A stretch of 64,000 nt of DNA from Arthrobacter sp. zg-Y20. Lineage in GTDB: Bacteria; Actinomycetota; Actinomycetes; Actinomycetales; Micrococcaceae. The stretch is taken from the NCBI RefSeq assembly GCF_030142075.1, contig NZ_CP126241.1, forward strand, positions 2,294,001 to 2,358,000, written 5' to 3'. Positions 1 through 9,022 of this stretch are shown one piece after another. Position 1 is the first letter of the stretch. Each line of letters opens with the position of its first letter. Made by a program: the position numbers and the translations under genes. The notes under the pieces are model-generated. The model was given only the letters and a program-made list of their open reading frames with translations, was not told where the DNA came from and ran no database searches.

Positions 1-405
1 CAGGGCGCCGTGGTGGACCGCACGTACGGCGAGCCCGTGGGGCCGGTGGAGATTGCGCTGACGCCGGCCGGCCGGGCGGATCCCTTGCTGGAGGGCATCC
101 CGGAGACCTTCGCGGCCTATGTCGGCCACAAGGAGGCGGTGGCGCAGCTGCCTCCGAACGCGGTGAACCTTGCCGGCTCGGCCACGTGCCCGGTGCAGAT
201 GTTCCGGGTCCGGACCAACCTGTACGCCACCCAGTTCCATCCCGAGCTGGACGTGGCCGGGCTGCTGACGCGGATCTCTGTGTACCGGAACGCAGGATAT
301 TTCCCGCCGGAGGAAGCAGAGACCGTGATGGATGCCGTGCGGGGCTCGGCAGTACACGTGCCGCCGCGCATCCTGGCGAACTTCACCGCACGGTACGCCC
401 GCTAG
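1..405 (+). CDS. Class I glutamine amidotransferase (GMP synthase-like), C-terminal part
   Basis: Only the last 134 codons are present; the gene begins before the window. The visible part holds the closing half of a class I glutamine amidotransferase fold: a GHKEAV stretch, then QFHPELD, whose His and Glu are the second and third members of the Cys-His-Glu triad. The nucleophilic Cys must lie upstream, outside the window. Free-standing proteins of this kind resemble the amidotransferase domain of GMP synthase and release ammonia from glutamine, but the partner or true substrate cannot be told from this fragment. The stop codon overlaps the end of the convergent smc gene by 4 bases. Confidence 0.85.
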   Translation, partial: QGAVVDRTYGEPVGPVEIALTPAGRADPLLEGIPETFAAYVGHKEAVAQLPPNAVNLAGSATCPVQMFRVRTNLYATQFHPELDVAGLLTRISVYRNAGYFPPEEAETVMDAVRGSAVHVPPRILANFTARYAR

Positions 406-3400
406 GGGTTATCCCCGTCCTGCCCGGGCGTCCCGCGCTCGATGCGCTGGCTGATCACGGTGGACACGCCGTCGCCGCGCATAGTCACCCCGTACAGTGC
501 GTCCGCCACCTCCATGGTGCGTTTCTGGTGCGTGATCACAATGAGCTGGCTGGACTCGCGCAGTTCCTCGAAGATGGTGATCAGCCGGCCCAGGTTCGTG
601 TCATCCAAGGCTGCCTCCACCTCGTCCATCACGTAGAACGGCGAGGGCCGGGCCTTGAAGATTGCCACCAGGAGCGCGACGGCGGTCAGGGACCGTTCCC
701 CGCCGGAGAGCAGGGACAGCCGCTTGATTTTCTTCCCCGCAGGACGGGCATGGACCTCAATGCCGGTGGTGAGCATGTTGTCCGGGTCGGTGAGCACCAG
801 CCGGCCTTCGCCGCCGGGAAACAGCCGCGCGAACACATGCGTGAACTGCTCGGCGGTGTCCCGGTAGGCGGCCGTAAACACTTCCTCCACCCGGCGGTCA
901 ACGTCGGCGATGATGTCCAGCAGGTCCTTGCGGGTGGCTTTGAGGTCTTCCAGCTGGGTGGAAAGGAACTGGTGGCGTTCCTCCAGTGCCGCGAATTCCT
1001 CCAGTGCCAGCGGGTTCACCTTGCCCAGTGCGGCCAGATCGCGTTCAGCGCGCTTCAGGCGTTTTTCCTGGTCGGCCCGGACGTACGGGATGCCCTCCAT
1101 CAGGGGGTTGCCGTGCTCGTCCACGGGGGTGTGCAGGGCGGCCCACTTGTCCGCACCCTTCCCGTCCGCAGCATCGGCCGGCACCGGAACCGGCTGGTCC
1201 GGTCCGAAGTTGGCCACCAGGTGCTCGGCCGTCATGCCCAGCTCCTCCAGCGCCCGGGCCTCGAGCGTCTCGATCCGCAGCCGTTGCTGGGCCCTGGCCA
1301 GCTCGTCCCGGTGTACGGAGTCGGTGAGCCGTGCCAGCTCCGCGGCGGCGTCGTTGTTGGCGCTGCGGACTGCTGCCAGTTCGGTTTCGCGGGCCGCCCG
1401 GGATTCTTCGGCCCGGTCCCGTTCCGCGGCGGCCAGCACCAGGGACACCTGCAGGTGCGCCAGCACCGCATCCGCGCCAGCCGCCACGGCAACGGCGCGT
1501 TCCCGCTGCACTGCGCGGCGGCGGGCCCGCTCCGCTGCGGCTTCCCGTGCCCGCCGCTCGGCGACGGCGGAGCGTTCCAGCGCCTCGGCACGCCCGGCAA
1601 CTGCCTTGAGCTGCTCTTCGGCCGAGCGCAGGCCCAGGCGGGCGTCCATTTCCGCCTGCCGTGCGGCGGAGGCTGCGAGCGCCAGCGCATCCCGCTGTCC
1701 GGCGGAGGGTTCTTCCTCGGTGGCGTTGTCCTCTCCTGCCGCCGCCAGACGTTCGGTCACTGCCGCGAGCTTTTCTTCTTCCGCGGCGGCGTTGGCGTCC
1801 GCTGCAGCCACCAGTCCGGCCAGGCGCTCGGCTTCTCCGGCTGCAGCACGCACGGCTGAGCCCAAGGTGCCCAACTGTTCGGCGGTGGCTGCCAGCCGTG
1901 CGTCGGATTCATGCAGGGCGGCCAGCGCGGCCTCTGCACGGGTTCGCGCTGCAGCCACCCGGGCGGCGGCGGACCCGATCCCTGCCCCTGCTTCCTCCGC
2001 CCTGGTGCGTGCAGCCTGCAGCCGGGCGTCAGTTTCATCCACCGCAGCCTGGATTTCGAGCAGGCCGGGAGCCGTGGCCGAGCCGCCCCGGGCACTGTAG
2101 GCACTCAGCACGTCGCCGTCGGCGGTAATGACCCGGGCAGCGGGATCCGCCGCGAGCAGGACGGCGGCAGCCGACAGGCTATCCACCGCTACGGCATCGG
2201 CCAGCAGGACATTCAGGGCCGCCTGCACCTGGTCCTCGGCACTGATCAGGGACAGCACCGGCACGGCGCCGGGAGGCAGCACGGCCTGCCTTGCCGGGAC
2301 GACGGCGCCCGTAGCGTTTTCCCCGGCGGGACCGGACCCGGCAAGAAGGAGATCCGCCTGCCCCTCCCCCGTGTCCTTGAGGTACTGCAGCGCCCGGACG
2401 GCGGCGTCAAGGTCCGCTACGGCCACGGCGTCGGCAGCTGTGCCGAGGGCAGCGGCAACGGTGCGTTCAAAGCCAGGCTTAACACTGATCGACAAAGGTG
2501 CCAGCACCCCGGGCAGCCCGGCGTCCCGCAGCGCTGTGCTGCCGTCACGGCGGTCCAGTCCGACGGCGAGCGCTTCGCGGCGCGCTGTCAGGGTTTCCGT
2601 CTCGCGGACGGCTTCACGCTCGGCAACCTGCACCTGCTGCAGGGCCGCCGCTGCGTCGTCGAGGTCTGCCTGCGCAGCTTCGAACTCTGCGTCGAGGTCC
2701 GCTTCCCCGGCCTCGGCACCGGCAGCGGTTCCTTCCAGCCGGCCAAAGGCTTCCTGCGCTTTGGCGCGCCGCTCTTCGGCTGCCGCGATGGAAGTCCGCA
2801 GGCGTCCAGCCTCGGCGCGCGCGGAGGCCAGGCGGGAGCGGGCTGCTTCCACCTGGCCGGCCAGCCGTGCCTGCCCTTCACGCCGGTCCGCTGCGGCCCG
2901 GAGCAGGGCGGCGTAGCGCCGCTCTTCGGCGGTTGCGTCCTCTTCAGCCGCTTCGCGGATCTCCACAGCGTCTTCCAGCCGGACCCGCAGGTCCTCGATG
3001 TCCGCTTCCAGGGCGGCGGCTTCGGCGCGCACCCGGTCCGCCGAGGCCTGCAGCTGTTCAGGGTCCCGGCCGGTGCCGGCAACGGGTTCAGCCGTCCCCA
3101 GCAGCCGGGCACGTTCGGCAGCGAGGGCGGCAAGGGAACGGAACCTCTCCTGCAGGGAGGACAGCTCGTACCAGGTGTCCCGTGCTGCATTCAGTTCCGG
3201 AGCTGCCCGGGCTGCCAGCGCCTCCAGCTCGGCCTGGCGTTCCCGGCCTGCGGCGACGGCGGCTTCCACCGCCACGCGGCGGGCCTTGAGGGCGGATTCG
3301 TCTGCGGCTTCCTTCTCGTAGGCAGCAGTGAGGGTGGCCAGGTCATCGGCGAGCAGCCGGGAGCGGGCGTCCCGGACGTCCTGCTGCACCGTCTTGGCGC

Positions 3401-4040
3401 GGCGGGCGACGGCGGCCTGTTTGCCCAGCGGCCCCAACTGGCGGCGCAGTTCGGCCGTAAGGTCGGTGACGCGGGCCAGGTTCGCGGCCATGGCATCCAG
3501 CTTGCGGAGGGTTTTCTCCTTGCGCCGGCGGTGCTTGAGGATGCCGGCGGCTTCCTCAATGAAACCGCGGCGCTCCTCTGGAGTGGCATGCAGCACCTTG
3601 TCGAGCTGGCCCTGGCCCACTATGACATGCATCTCACGGCCCAGCCCCGAGTCCGAGAGCAGTTCCTGGATGTCCAGGAGCCGGCAGGGGCTGCCGTTGA
3701 TGGCGTACTCGGAGCCGCCGGCCCGGAAGAGCGTGCGGGAAATGGTGACTTCGGAGTATTCGATCGGCAGGGCGCCGTCGGCGTTGTCGATGGTCAGGGA
3801 CACCTGGGCCCGGCCCAGCGGCGCCCGGCCGGAGGTGCCGGCGAAGATGACGTCCTCCATCTTCCCGCCGCGCAGTGTCTTGGCTCCCTGTTCGCCCATC
3901 ACCCAGGCCAGGGCGTCCACCACGTTGGACTTCCCGGACCCGTTGGGGCCCACCACGGCGGTGACGCCGGGTTCGAACTCGAAGGTGGTGGCCGATGCGA
4001 AGGACTTGAATCCTCGCATGGTCAGGGTTTTCAGGTGCAC
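402..4040 (-). CDS. smc: Chromosome segregation protein SMC
   Basis: The protein is about 1212 residues, the usual size of bacterial SMC, the ATPase of the SMC-ScpAB condensin that compacts and separates chromosomes. In order: an N-terminal ATP-binding half with Walker A GPNGSGKS at about residues 31-38, a long coiled coil rich in Ala, Glu and Arg, a globular hinge in the middle (about 500-650), the return coiled coil, and a C-terminal half with signature LSGGERS and Walker B VMDEVEAALDD. The frame is open another 46 codons upstream, but I place the start at GTG 4040. The family start (HLKTLTMRGFKSF) follows directly, and an AGGAAAG ribosome site lies about 10 bases before it. It is divergent from the olefin operon. 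Confidence 0.97.
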   Translation of the reverse strand: MHLKTLTMRGFKSFASATTFEFEPGVTAVVGPNGSGKSNVVDALAWVMGEQGAKTLRGGKMEDVIFAGTSGRAPLGRAQVSLTIDNADGALPIEYSEVTISRTLFRAGGSEYAINGSPCRLLDIQELLSDSGLGREMHVIVGQGQLDKVLHATPEERRGFIEEAAGILKHRRRKEKTLRKLDAMAANLARVTDLTAELRRQLGPLGKQAAVARRAKTVQQDVRDARSRLLADDLATLTAAYEKEAADESALKARRVAVEAAVAAGRERQAELEALAARAAPELNAARDTWYELSSLQERFRSLAALAAERARLLGTAEPVAGTGRDPEQLQASADRVRAEAAALEADIEDLRVRLEDAVEIREAAEEDATAEERRYAALLRAAADRREGQARLAGQVEAARSRLASARAEAGRLRTSIAAAEERRAKAQEAFGRLEGTAAGAEAGEADLDAEFEAAQADLDDAAAALQQVQVAEREAVRETETLTARREALAVGLDRRDGSTALRDAGLPGVLAPLSISVKPGFERTVAAALGTAADAVAVADLDAAVRALQYLKDTGEGQADLLLAGSGPAGENATGAVVPARQAVLPPGAVPVLSLISAEDQVQAALNVLLADAVAVDSLSAAAVLLAADPAARVITADGDVLSAYSARGGSATAPGLLEIQAAVDETDARLQAARTRAEEAGAGIGSAAARVAAARTRAEAALAALHESDARLAATAEQLGTLGSAVRAAAGEAERLAGLVAAADANAAAEEEKLAAVTERLAAAGEDNATEEEPSAGQRDALALAASAARQAEMDARLGLRSAEEQLKAVAGRAEALERSAVAERRAREAAAERARRRAVQRERAVAVAAGADAVLAHLQVSLVLAAAERDRAEESRAARETELAAVRSANNDAAAELARLTDSVHRDELARAQQRLRIETLEARALEELGMTAEHLVANFGPDQPVPVPADAADGKGADKWAALHTPVDEHGNPLMEGIPYVRADQEKRLKRAERDLAALGKVNPLALEEFAALEERHQFLSTQLEDLKATRKDLLDIIADVDRRVEEVFTAAYRDTAEQFTHVFARLFPGGEGRLVLTDPDNMLTTGIEVHARPAGKKIKRLSLLSGGERSLTAVALLVAIFKARPSPFYVMDEVEAALDDTNLGRLITIFEELRESSQLIVITHQKRTMEVADALYGVTMRGDGVSTVISQRIERGTPGQDGDNP

Positions 4041-4254
4041 GGGGGTTAATCTTTCCTGCCGGGGTTGATTCCCTAAATCTACGCGGTTAGCGTCAAAATT
4101 CCGCTCTACTCGGAGAGCGTAATCCGGCATTTCCCTGCTGATTCGCCGCGCCGGAAAGTAGGCTTCTAAAAGAGTCATATGATTTTAGGGCGTGGATGCA
4201 GGCTTCACGGCGGCCGCCAGCGCGATAGTTTCAGCAGCAGACAAGGCAGGCATT

Positions 4255-5280
4255 TTGACCGGGAACTTCAACTTCCAGCACTCCAATTCGGCCATCCTCA
4301 GCGTGAACAGCGTCGAAGCTCCGATGGTTATGAGTTCAAGTGAATTCGACCAGCGGCTTGAGCCATCGCTCAAGCGGCTGCGTCTCTCCAAACGCCTGCT
4401 GGAACGGGTTGCCGGCGTCAGCGAGCGGCGCTGGTGGGCCCCTGGAACAGGGTTCGACGACGGCGCCATCGAGGCGGGCGCCAAGGCCCTCGCCGAGGCG
4501 GGGATCGAGGCCTCCGAGATAGGCCTGCTGATCAACACCTCGGTGACCCGCCGCAACCTTGAGCCTTCCGTTGCGGTGAAGATCCACAACGGGCTGGGCC
4601 TGCCTTCTTCCGCCATGAACTTCGACCTGGCCAATGCCTGCCTCGGCTTCGTGAACGGCATCACGCTGGCGTCCAACATGATCGACTCGGGGCAGATCAA
4701 CTACGCCCTGATTGTTGCCGGCGAAGATTCCCAGGGCGTGCAGGAGGCCACGTTCGACCGGCTGAACGCCCCGGACTCCACCCGCCAGGACTACCTGCGG
4801 GAATTCGCCACCCTGACGTTGGGCTCCGGTGCCGCGGCCGCCGTGATCGGCCGCGCCGACAAACACCCCGGTTCGCACCGCATCCTCGGCGGTGTCTCCC
4901 GTGCAGGCACCCAGCACCATGAGCTGTGCGTGGGCGGCGTGGACGGCATGTACACCGACACCAAGGGCCTGCTGGACGGCGGCCTGGAACTGGTAGTCGA
5001 CGGCTGGAATGAAGCGCAGGAAAACGGCTGGAACTGGAGCGGCATGGACCGCTATGTCACCCACCAGGTGTCCAACTCCTACACCAACGCCATCATCAAG
5101 GCCGTGGACCTGGACCGTTCCAAGGTGCCGATCACGTTCCCGACCTGGGGCAACGTGGGCCCGGCGTCGCTGCCGATGACCCTGGCGCAGGAGTCCAAGA
5201 CCCTCAACCCCGGGGACCGTGTGCTGTGCATGGGAGTGGGGTCCGGCCTGAACACCACCATGATGGAGATTGCGTGGTAG
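4255..5280 (+). CDS. oleA: OleA, acyl-CoA Claisen condensase (thiolase fold)
   Basis: OleA joins two fatty acyl-CoAs head to head into a 2-alkyl-3-ketoacid, the first step to long-chain olefins. The sequence is FabH/thiolase-like: LINTSVTRRNLEPS, then FDLANACLGFVNG with the catalytic Cys (codon 4639-4641), THQVS with the active-site His, and GNVGPASLP with the Asn. The C-terminus GVGSGLNTTMMEIAW matches the OleA pattern. An in-frame GTG at 4192 would add 21 residues. Those codons lack the strong GC3 bias seen after 4255, so I prefer the TTG at 4255, which has AAGG about 8 bases upstream. A -10-like TATGAT lies at 4178-4183. The gene is first in an overlapping operon with oleBC and oleD. Confidence 0.9.
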   Translation: MTGNFNFQHSNSAILSVNSVEAPMVMSSSEFDQRLEPSLKRLRLSKRLLERVAGVSERRWWAPGTGFDDGAIEAGAKALAEAGIEASEIGLLINTSVTRRNLEPSVAVKIHNGLGLPSSAMNFDLANACLGFVNGITLASNMIDSGQINYALIVAGEDSQGVQEATFDRLNAPDSTRQDYLREFATLTLGSGAAAAVIGRADKHPGSHRILGGVSRAGTQHHELCVGGVDGMYTDTKGLLDGGLELVVDGWNEAQENGWNWSGMDRYVTHQVSNSYTNAIIKAVDLDRSKVPITFPTWGNVGPASLPMTLAQESKTLNPGDRVLCMGVGSGLNTTMMEIAW

Positions 5281-8009
5281 AGGAGCTTTGGCCCGGCGTT
5301 TCCCCCGCCTGGTCCTCGTTTGTCCGCGTACCCTCAACCGCCGCCGTCGACCGTCCCGGCACCGTACACAAGTGGCATGTGCTGGACAACGGTCCTGATC
5401 TGGCCGCCGCCGGCGTCGAACCGGCAGGCACGCTGCTGTGCGTCCACGGCAACCCCACCTGGTCCTACCTCTGGCGCAGCATGCTGGCCGCCGGCGCAAC
5501 GGCGCAGAAGCCGTGGCGGGTAGTGGCCGTCGACCAGTTGGACATGGGCTTTTCCCAGCGGACGGGCACCTTCCGCCGCCTTGAGGACCGGATCACCGAC
5601 CTTGGCAACCTGACAGACGCGCTGGGCATCAGCGGCCAGGTGGTCACCGCCGGACACGACTGGGGCGGCGTCATTTCCCTGGGCTGGGCACTGCGGCACC
5701 GCCGCCAGCTTGCCGGCGTAGTGCTGACCAACACCGCCGTGCACCCGGCAGGTTTCTCCCTGCCGCCGGCCTTGAAACTGGCCCTGCACCCGGCCGTCCA
5801 CCCGTGGGGAACCCGGAGCACCGACGCGTTCATCCGCGTCACCCATGCCCTGGCCCAGCCGGCGCTGTCCGCCGACGTGAAGAACGCTTTCGCCCTGCCC
5901 TACCGCAGCGCGGCCCGCCGGGAAGGCGTGGCCAACTTCGTGGCAGACATTCCGGCCGACGAAACGCATCCGAGCTGGCGCACCCTGAACACTGTGGCCG
6001 ACGGCATCCGCCGTCTCAACGTTCCCTCCCTGGTGCTCTGGGGACCCAAGGACCCGGTGTTCTCCGACCGGTACCTGCGCGACCTGCTGGAGCGGCTGCC
6101 GGCTTCTTCGGTGCACCGCTTCGAGGGCGCCGGTCATCTGCTGCACGAAGACGTGGACATTGCCTCACCGGTGTTCTCCTGGCTGCGGACTGCCGTGGAG
6201 GCCCCGGCCGACACCTCGCTGCGGCGCAGCGAGCCGTTCCGGCCCATGCTCGCCGAACTCGACGAGCGCGCCGACGACACGAGCGCCGCCGTCGTCGATA
6301 TGGCCCCGCTGGGGGCAGCAGGCACGCATGCACAGCCGCGCACACTGTCCTGGGCCGAGCTGGCCGAGCGGGTCAACGCCCTGGCCGCCGGACTGGCCGC
6401 CGCCGGGGTGCACCCCGGCACCCGGGTGAACCTGCTGGTACCGCCGGGCATTGAACTGACCTCGCTGATCTACGCCTGCCTGCGGCTGAACGCCGTGATT
6501 GTGGTGGCCGACGCCGGTCTGGGCACCAAGGGGCTGGGGCGCGCCATCAAGGGCGCCGGTCCCGCGTTCCTAATCGGAATCGACCGTGCGCTCATCGGAG
6601 CGCGGGCGCTGGGCTGGCCCGGCACGCGGATCAGCGTCACCGAACTGGCCCCGGCCCGTAAACGGCTGCTGGGCGTCAAGCATTCGGTGGCCGAGCTCAT
6701 TGCCGGCGGCAGCACAGCCGAGGTGCCGTGGTTCCCCGCGGAACCGGACGCCGATGCCGCTGTCCTCTTCACATCCGGGTCCACCGGTCCGGCCAAGGGT
6801 GTGGTGTACACCCACCGCCAGCTTGCCGCCATGCGCGATGCGATCAAGGACACCTATAACCTGCGCGCAGGCACCTCACTGGTGGCAGGCTTCGCGCCGT
6901 TTGCCCTGCTGGGTCCGGCCCTGGGCGCCACGTCGGTGACTCCGGACATGGATGTAACCTCCCCGCGTACGCTGACCGCTTCGGCCCTTGCCGACGCCGC
7001 AGTGGCCGTGAATGCCACCACCGTTTTCGCCTCCCCCGCCGCGCTGACCAATGTGACAGCAACTTCCGGTGAGCTGGACGCCGCGCAGCGGACAGCGCTG
7101 GGACAGGTGGACCTGCTGCTTTCGGCCGGCGCTCCCATTGGCGAGCAACTGCTGGCCATGGTCCAGGACCTGGTGCCCAACGCGTCGCTGCACACGCCTT
7201 ACGGTATGACCGAGGCGCTGCCGGTGACGGACATCAGCCTGGCGGGCATCCGTGCTGCGGGCTCCGGCAACGGCGTCTGTGTTGGCACCCCGGTGTCCCG
7301 TGCCAAGGTGGCCATTGCCGAGGTGTTCCCCGATGGTTCGGTGGGCAGCGACCCGCTGACCACGGCGAACCGTACCGGCGAAATCCTTGTCCGTGCCCCG
7401 CATGTGAAGGACCGGTATGACAGGCTCTGGATTACCGAGCGCCACAGTTCTTCGATTACCGGCTGGCACCGCACCGGCGACGTCGGCCACCTCGACGGGG
7501 ACGGACGGCTGTGGGTGGAGGGCCGCCTGGGGCACATCCTCACCACCGCAGAGGGCGTCCGCACGCCGGTAGCCGCTGAGCAGGCTGCCGAGTCGGTCGA
7601 CGGCGTGGGCCGGGTGGCCGTGGTCGGCGTCGGACCGGCCGGGGCCCAGGTCCCTGTTGCCGTACTGGAAACCTCGCCGCCGGTCCGGCGGGCTGGAACG
7701 GCCGCTGCGGATCTGTCCGCCAAGGTCCGGTCACAGGTACTGGAGCTGTGCGGCATTGACCTCGCCGCGGTGCTGGTGCTGCCGGCGATGCCCACCGACA
7801 TCCGGCACAACTCCAAGATCGACCGAACCGCGCTGGCCGGCTGGGCCTCGCAGCTGCTGGCCGGGGGGCCGGTGCCAAAGCTTGGAAAGCAGAGCAAGCA
7901 CGGCAAGGGCGGTCCCGGGGTTCCTGCTTCTGCGGGCGCTGACGGTTCCTCAGCCGGTACCGCCGGCGGCTCCGGATCGCTGCCTGTCTTTGAGGAGGCT
8001 TCCCAATGA
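5274..8009 (+). CDS. oleBC: OleB-OleC fusion: beta-lactone decarboxylase and beta-lactone synthetase
   Basis: This 911-residue protein fuses two steps of olefin synthesis. Residues 1 to about 310 are an alpha/beta hydrolase of the haloalkane dehalogenase type (OleB): HGNPTWSYLW forms the oxyanion region and GHDWGG carries the nucleophilic Asp at about 129. Residues from about 320 are an AMP-forming ligase fold (OleC): FTSGSTGPAKG near 500, GWHRTGDVGHLDGDGRLW, and NSKID with the conserved Lys near 848. By family knowledge OleC closes the 2-alkyl-3-hydroxyacid from OleD to a cis-beta-lactone, and OleB decarboxylates it to the olefin. The fusion is the form known in Micrococcus and Arthrobacter. 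Start GTG 5274 overlaps the oleA stop and has GGAG 6 bases before it; the open frame upstream is oleA in another phase. The C-terminal 50 residues are Gly/Ser-rich and probably disordered. Confidence 0.93.
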   Translation: MVEELWPGVSPAWSSFVRVPSTAAVDRPGTVHKWHVLDNGPDLAAAGVEPAGTLLCVHGNPTWSYLWRSMLAAGATAQKPWRVVAVDQLDMGFSQRTGTFRRLEDRITDLGNLTDALGISGQVVTAGHDWGGVISLGWALRHRRQLAGVVLTNTAVHPAGFSLPPALKLALHPAVHPWGTRSTDAFIRVTHALAQPALSADVKNAFALPYRSAARREGVANFVADIPADETHPSWRTLNTVADGIRRLNVPSLVLWGPKDPVFSDRYLRDLLERLPASSVHRFEGAGHLLHEDVDIASPVFSWLRTAVEAPADTSLRRSEPFRPMLAELDERADDTSAAVVDMAPLGAAGTHAQPRTLSWAELAERVNALAAGLAAAGVHPGTRVNLLVPPGIELTSLIYACLRLNAVIVVADAGLGTKGLGRAIKGAGPAFLIGIDRALIGARALGWPGTRISVTELAPARKRLLGVKHSVAELIAGGSTAEVPWFPAEPDADAAVLFTSGSTGPAKGVVYTHRQLAAMRDAIKDTYNLRAGTSLVAGFAPFALLGPALGATSVTPDMDVTSPRTLTASALADAAVAVNATTVFASPAALTNVTATSGELDAAQRTALGQVDLLLSAGAPIGEQLLAMVQDLVPNASLHTPYGMTEALPVTDISLAGIRAAGSGNGVCVGTPVSRAKVAIAEVFPDGSVGSDPLTTANRTGEILVRAPHVKDRYDRLWITERHSSSITGWHRTGDVGHLDGDGRLWVEGRLGHILTTAEGVRTPVAAEQAAESVDGVGRVAVVGVGPAGAQVPVAVLETSPPVRRAGTAAADLSAKVRSQVLELCGIDLAAVLVLPAMPTDIRHNSKIDRTALAGWASQLLAGGPVPKLGKQSKHGKGGPGVPASAGADGSSAGTAGGSGSLPVFEEASQ

Positions 8010-9022
8010 GCACCTCCGGCAACCTGGCGCCCAGCAACGTCCTGGTGACCGGTGCCAGCGGTCTGCTTGGCGGCGCCGTCGCTGAGCTGCTTGCTGCCAA
8101 GGGACACAAGGTACGCACCCTGCAGCGCCGTCCCGGGCTGCCCGGAACGGATTTCGTGGCCGGGTCCGTGGCGGATCCCAAGGCTGCTGCCCGTGCCGTG
8201 GAGGGCATGGACGCCGTCATCCACCTTGCCGCCAAGGTGTCCTTCACGGGCGAATGGCAGGAGTTCGAAGAAACCAACATCCTCGGAACCCAGATACTGC
8301 TCAAGGCAGCCCGGGAAGCCGGGGTACGCGACGTCGTCTTCGTTTCCTCTCCGTCCGTGGCCCATTTTGGTGAACCAATTGCCGGCGCCGGCGCAGGCAA
8401 GGCCGACCCCGAAAGGGCCCGCGGTTTTTACGCCTCGTCCAAGGCCGAGGCCGAACTGCTGGCCTTGGCCGCGAATTCGGCCGAATTCCGGGTGGCAGCC
8501 ATCCGGCCGCACATCGTCTGGGGCCCTGGTGACACCCAGCTGGTGGAACGGGTCATTGACCGTGCACGGTCCGGCCGACTGCCGCTGCTGGACGCCGGTG
8601 CAGCCCTGATCGACACCACGTACATCGACAACGCCGCCTCCGCGATCGTCCGGGGACTGGAACGGATGGACGCTGCCCGGGGCAAGGCGCTGGTGGTGAC
8701 CAACGGCCAGCCGCGTCCTGTCGGTGAGCTGATCGCCGGGATTTGTGCCGCCGCCGGTGTAAGCGCTCCCCGCTGGAGCGTGCCCGGCGTGGCTGCCCGC
8801 AAGGCAGGCAGCGTCATCGAACGTGTATGGCTGGCCGCAGGGCGCCGCGGGCTGGTTCACGACGAGCCCCCCATGACGCGTTTCCTGGCCGAGCAGCTTT
8901 CGACGTCGCACTGGTTTGACCAGCGCGAAACCCGGGAGGTGCTGGACTGGACGCCTGAGGTGTCGATCGAAGACGGTATGGCCCGGCTTGCGCTCCATTA
9001 CGGCGGCGGGGTGGCCCGGTGA
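8006..9022 (+). CDS. oleD: OleD, NADPH-dependent 2-alkyl-3-ketoacid reductase
   Basis: A short-chain dehydrogenase of the extended type (338 residues) that reduces the OleA product to the 2-alkyl-3-hydroxyacid used by OleC. The N-terminus has the Rossmann motif TGASGLLGG (GxxGxxG). The catalytic Tyr-Lys pair is in FYASSKAEAE, preceded by the FVSSPSV strand carrying the Ser. The start ATG overlaps the oleBC stop as ATGA, and a GAGGAGG ribosome site lies just upstream at 7992-7998. In other bacteria OleB, OleC and OleD form one multi-enzyme assembly, which fits the tight coupling seen here. Confidence 0.93.
   Translation: MSTSGNLAPSNVLVTGASGLLGGAVAELLAAKGHKVRTLQRRPGLPGTDFVAGSVADPKAAARAVEGMDAVIHLAAKVSFTGEWQEFEETNILGTQILLKAAREAGVRDVVFVSSPSVAHFGEPIAGAGAGKADPERARGFYASSKAEAELLALAANSAEFRVAAIRPHIVWGPGDTQLVERVIDRARSGRLPLLDAGAALIDTTYIDNAASAIVRGLERMDAARGKALVVTNGQPRPVGELIAGICAAAGVSAPRWSVPGVAARKAGSVIERVWLAAGRRGLVHDEPPMTRFLAEQLSTSHWFDQRETREVLDWTPEVSIEDGMARLALHYGGGVAR

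Noticed and set aside
1911-4049. 712-codon open frame on the plus strand across smc
   Set aside because: It is antisense to a textbook SMC gene. Its composition is the mirror of high-GC coding sequence and it has no recognisable domain. Similar long antisense frames at 186-1859, 19128-21053, 59428-61560 and 62247-63731 are rejected for the same reason.
7199-8998. 599-codon minus-strand frame opposite oleBC and oleD
   Set aside because: It spans the junction of two well-supported genes and shows no domain, so it is a shadow frame.
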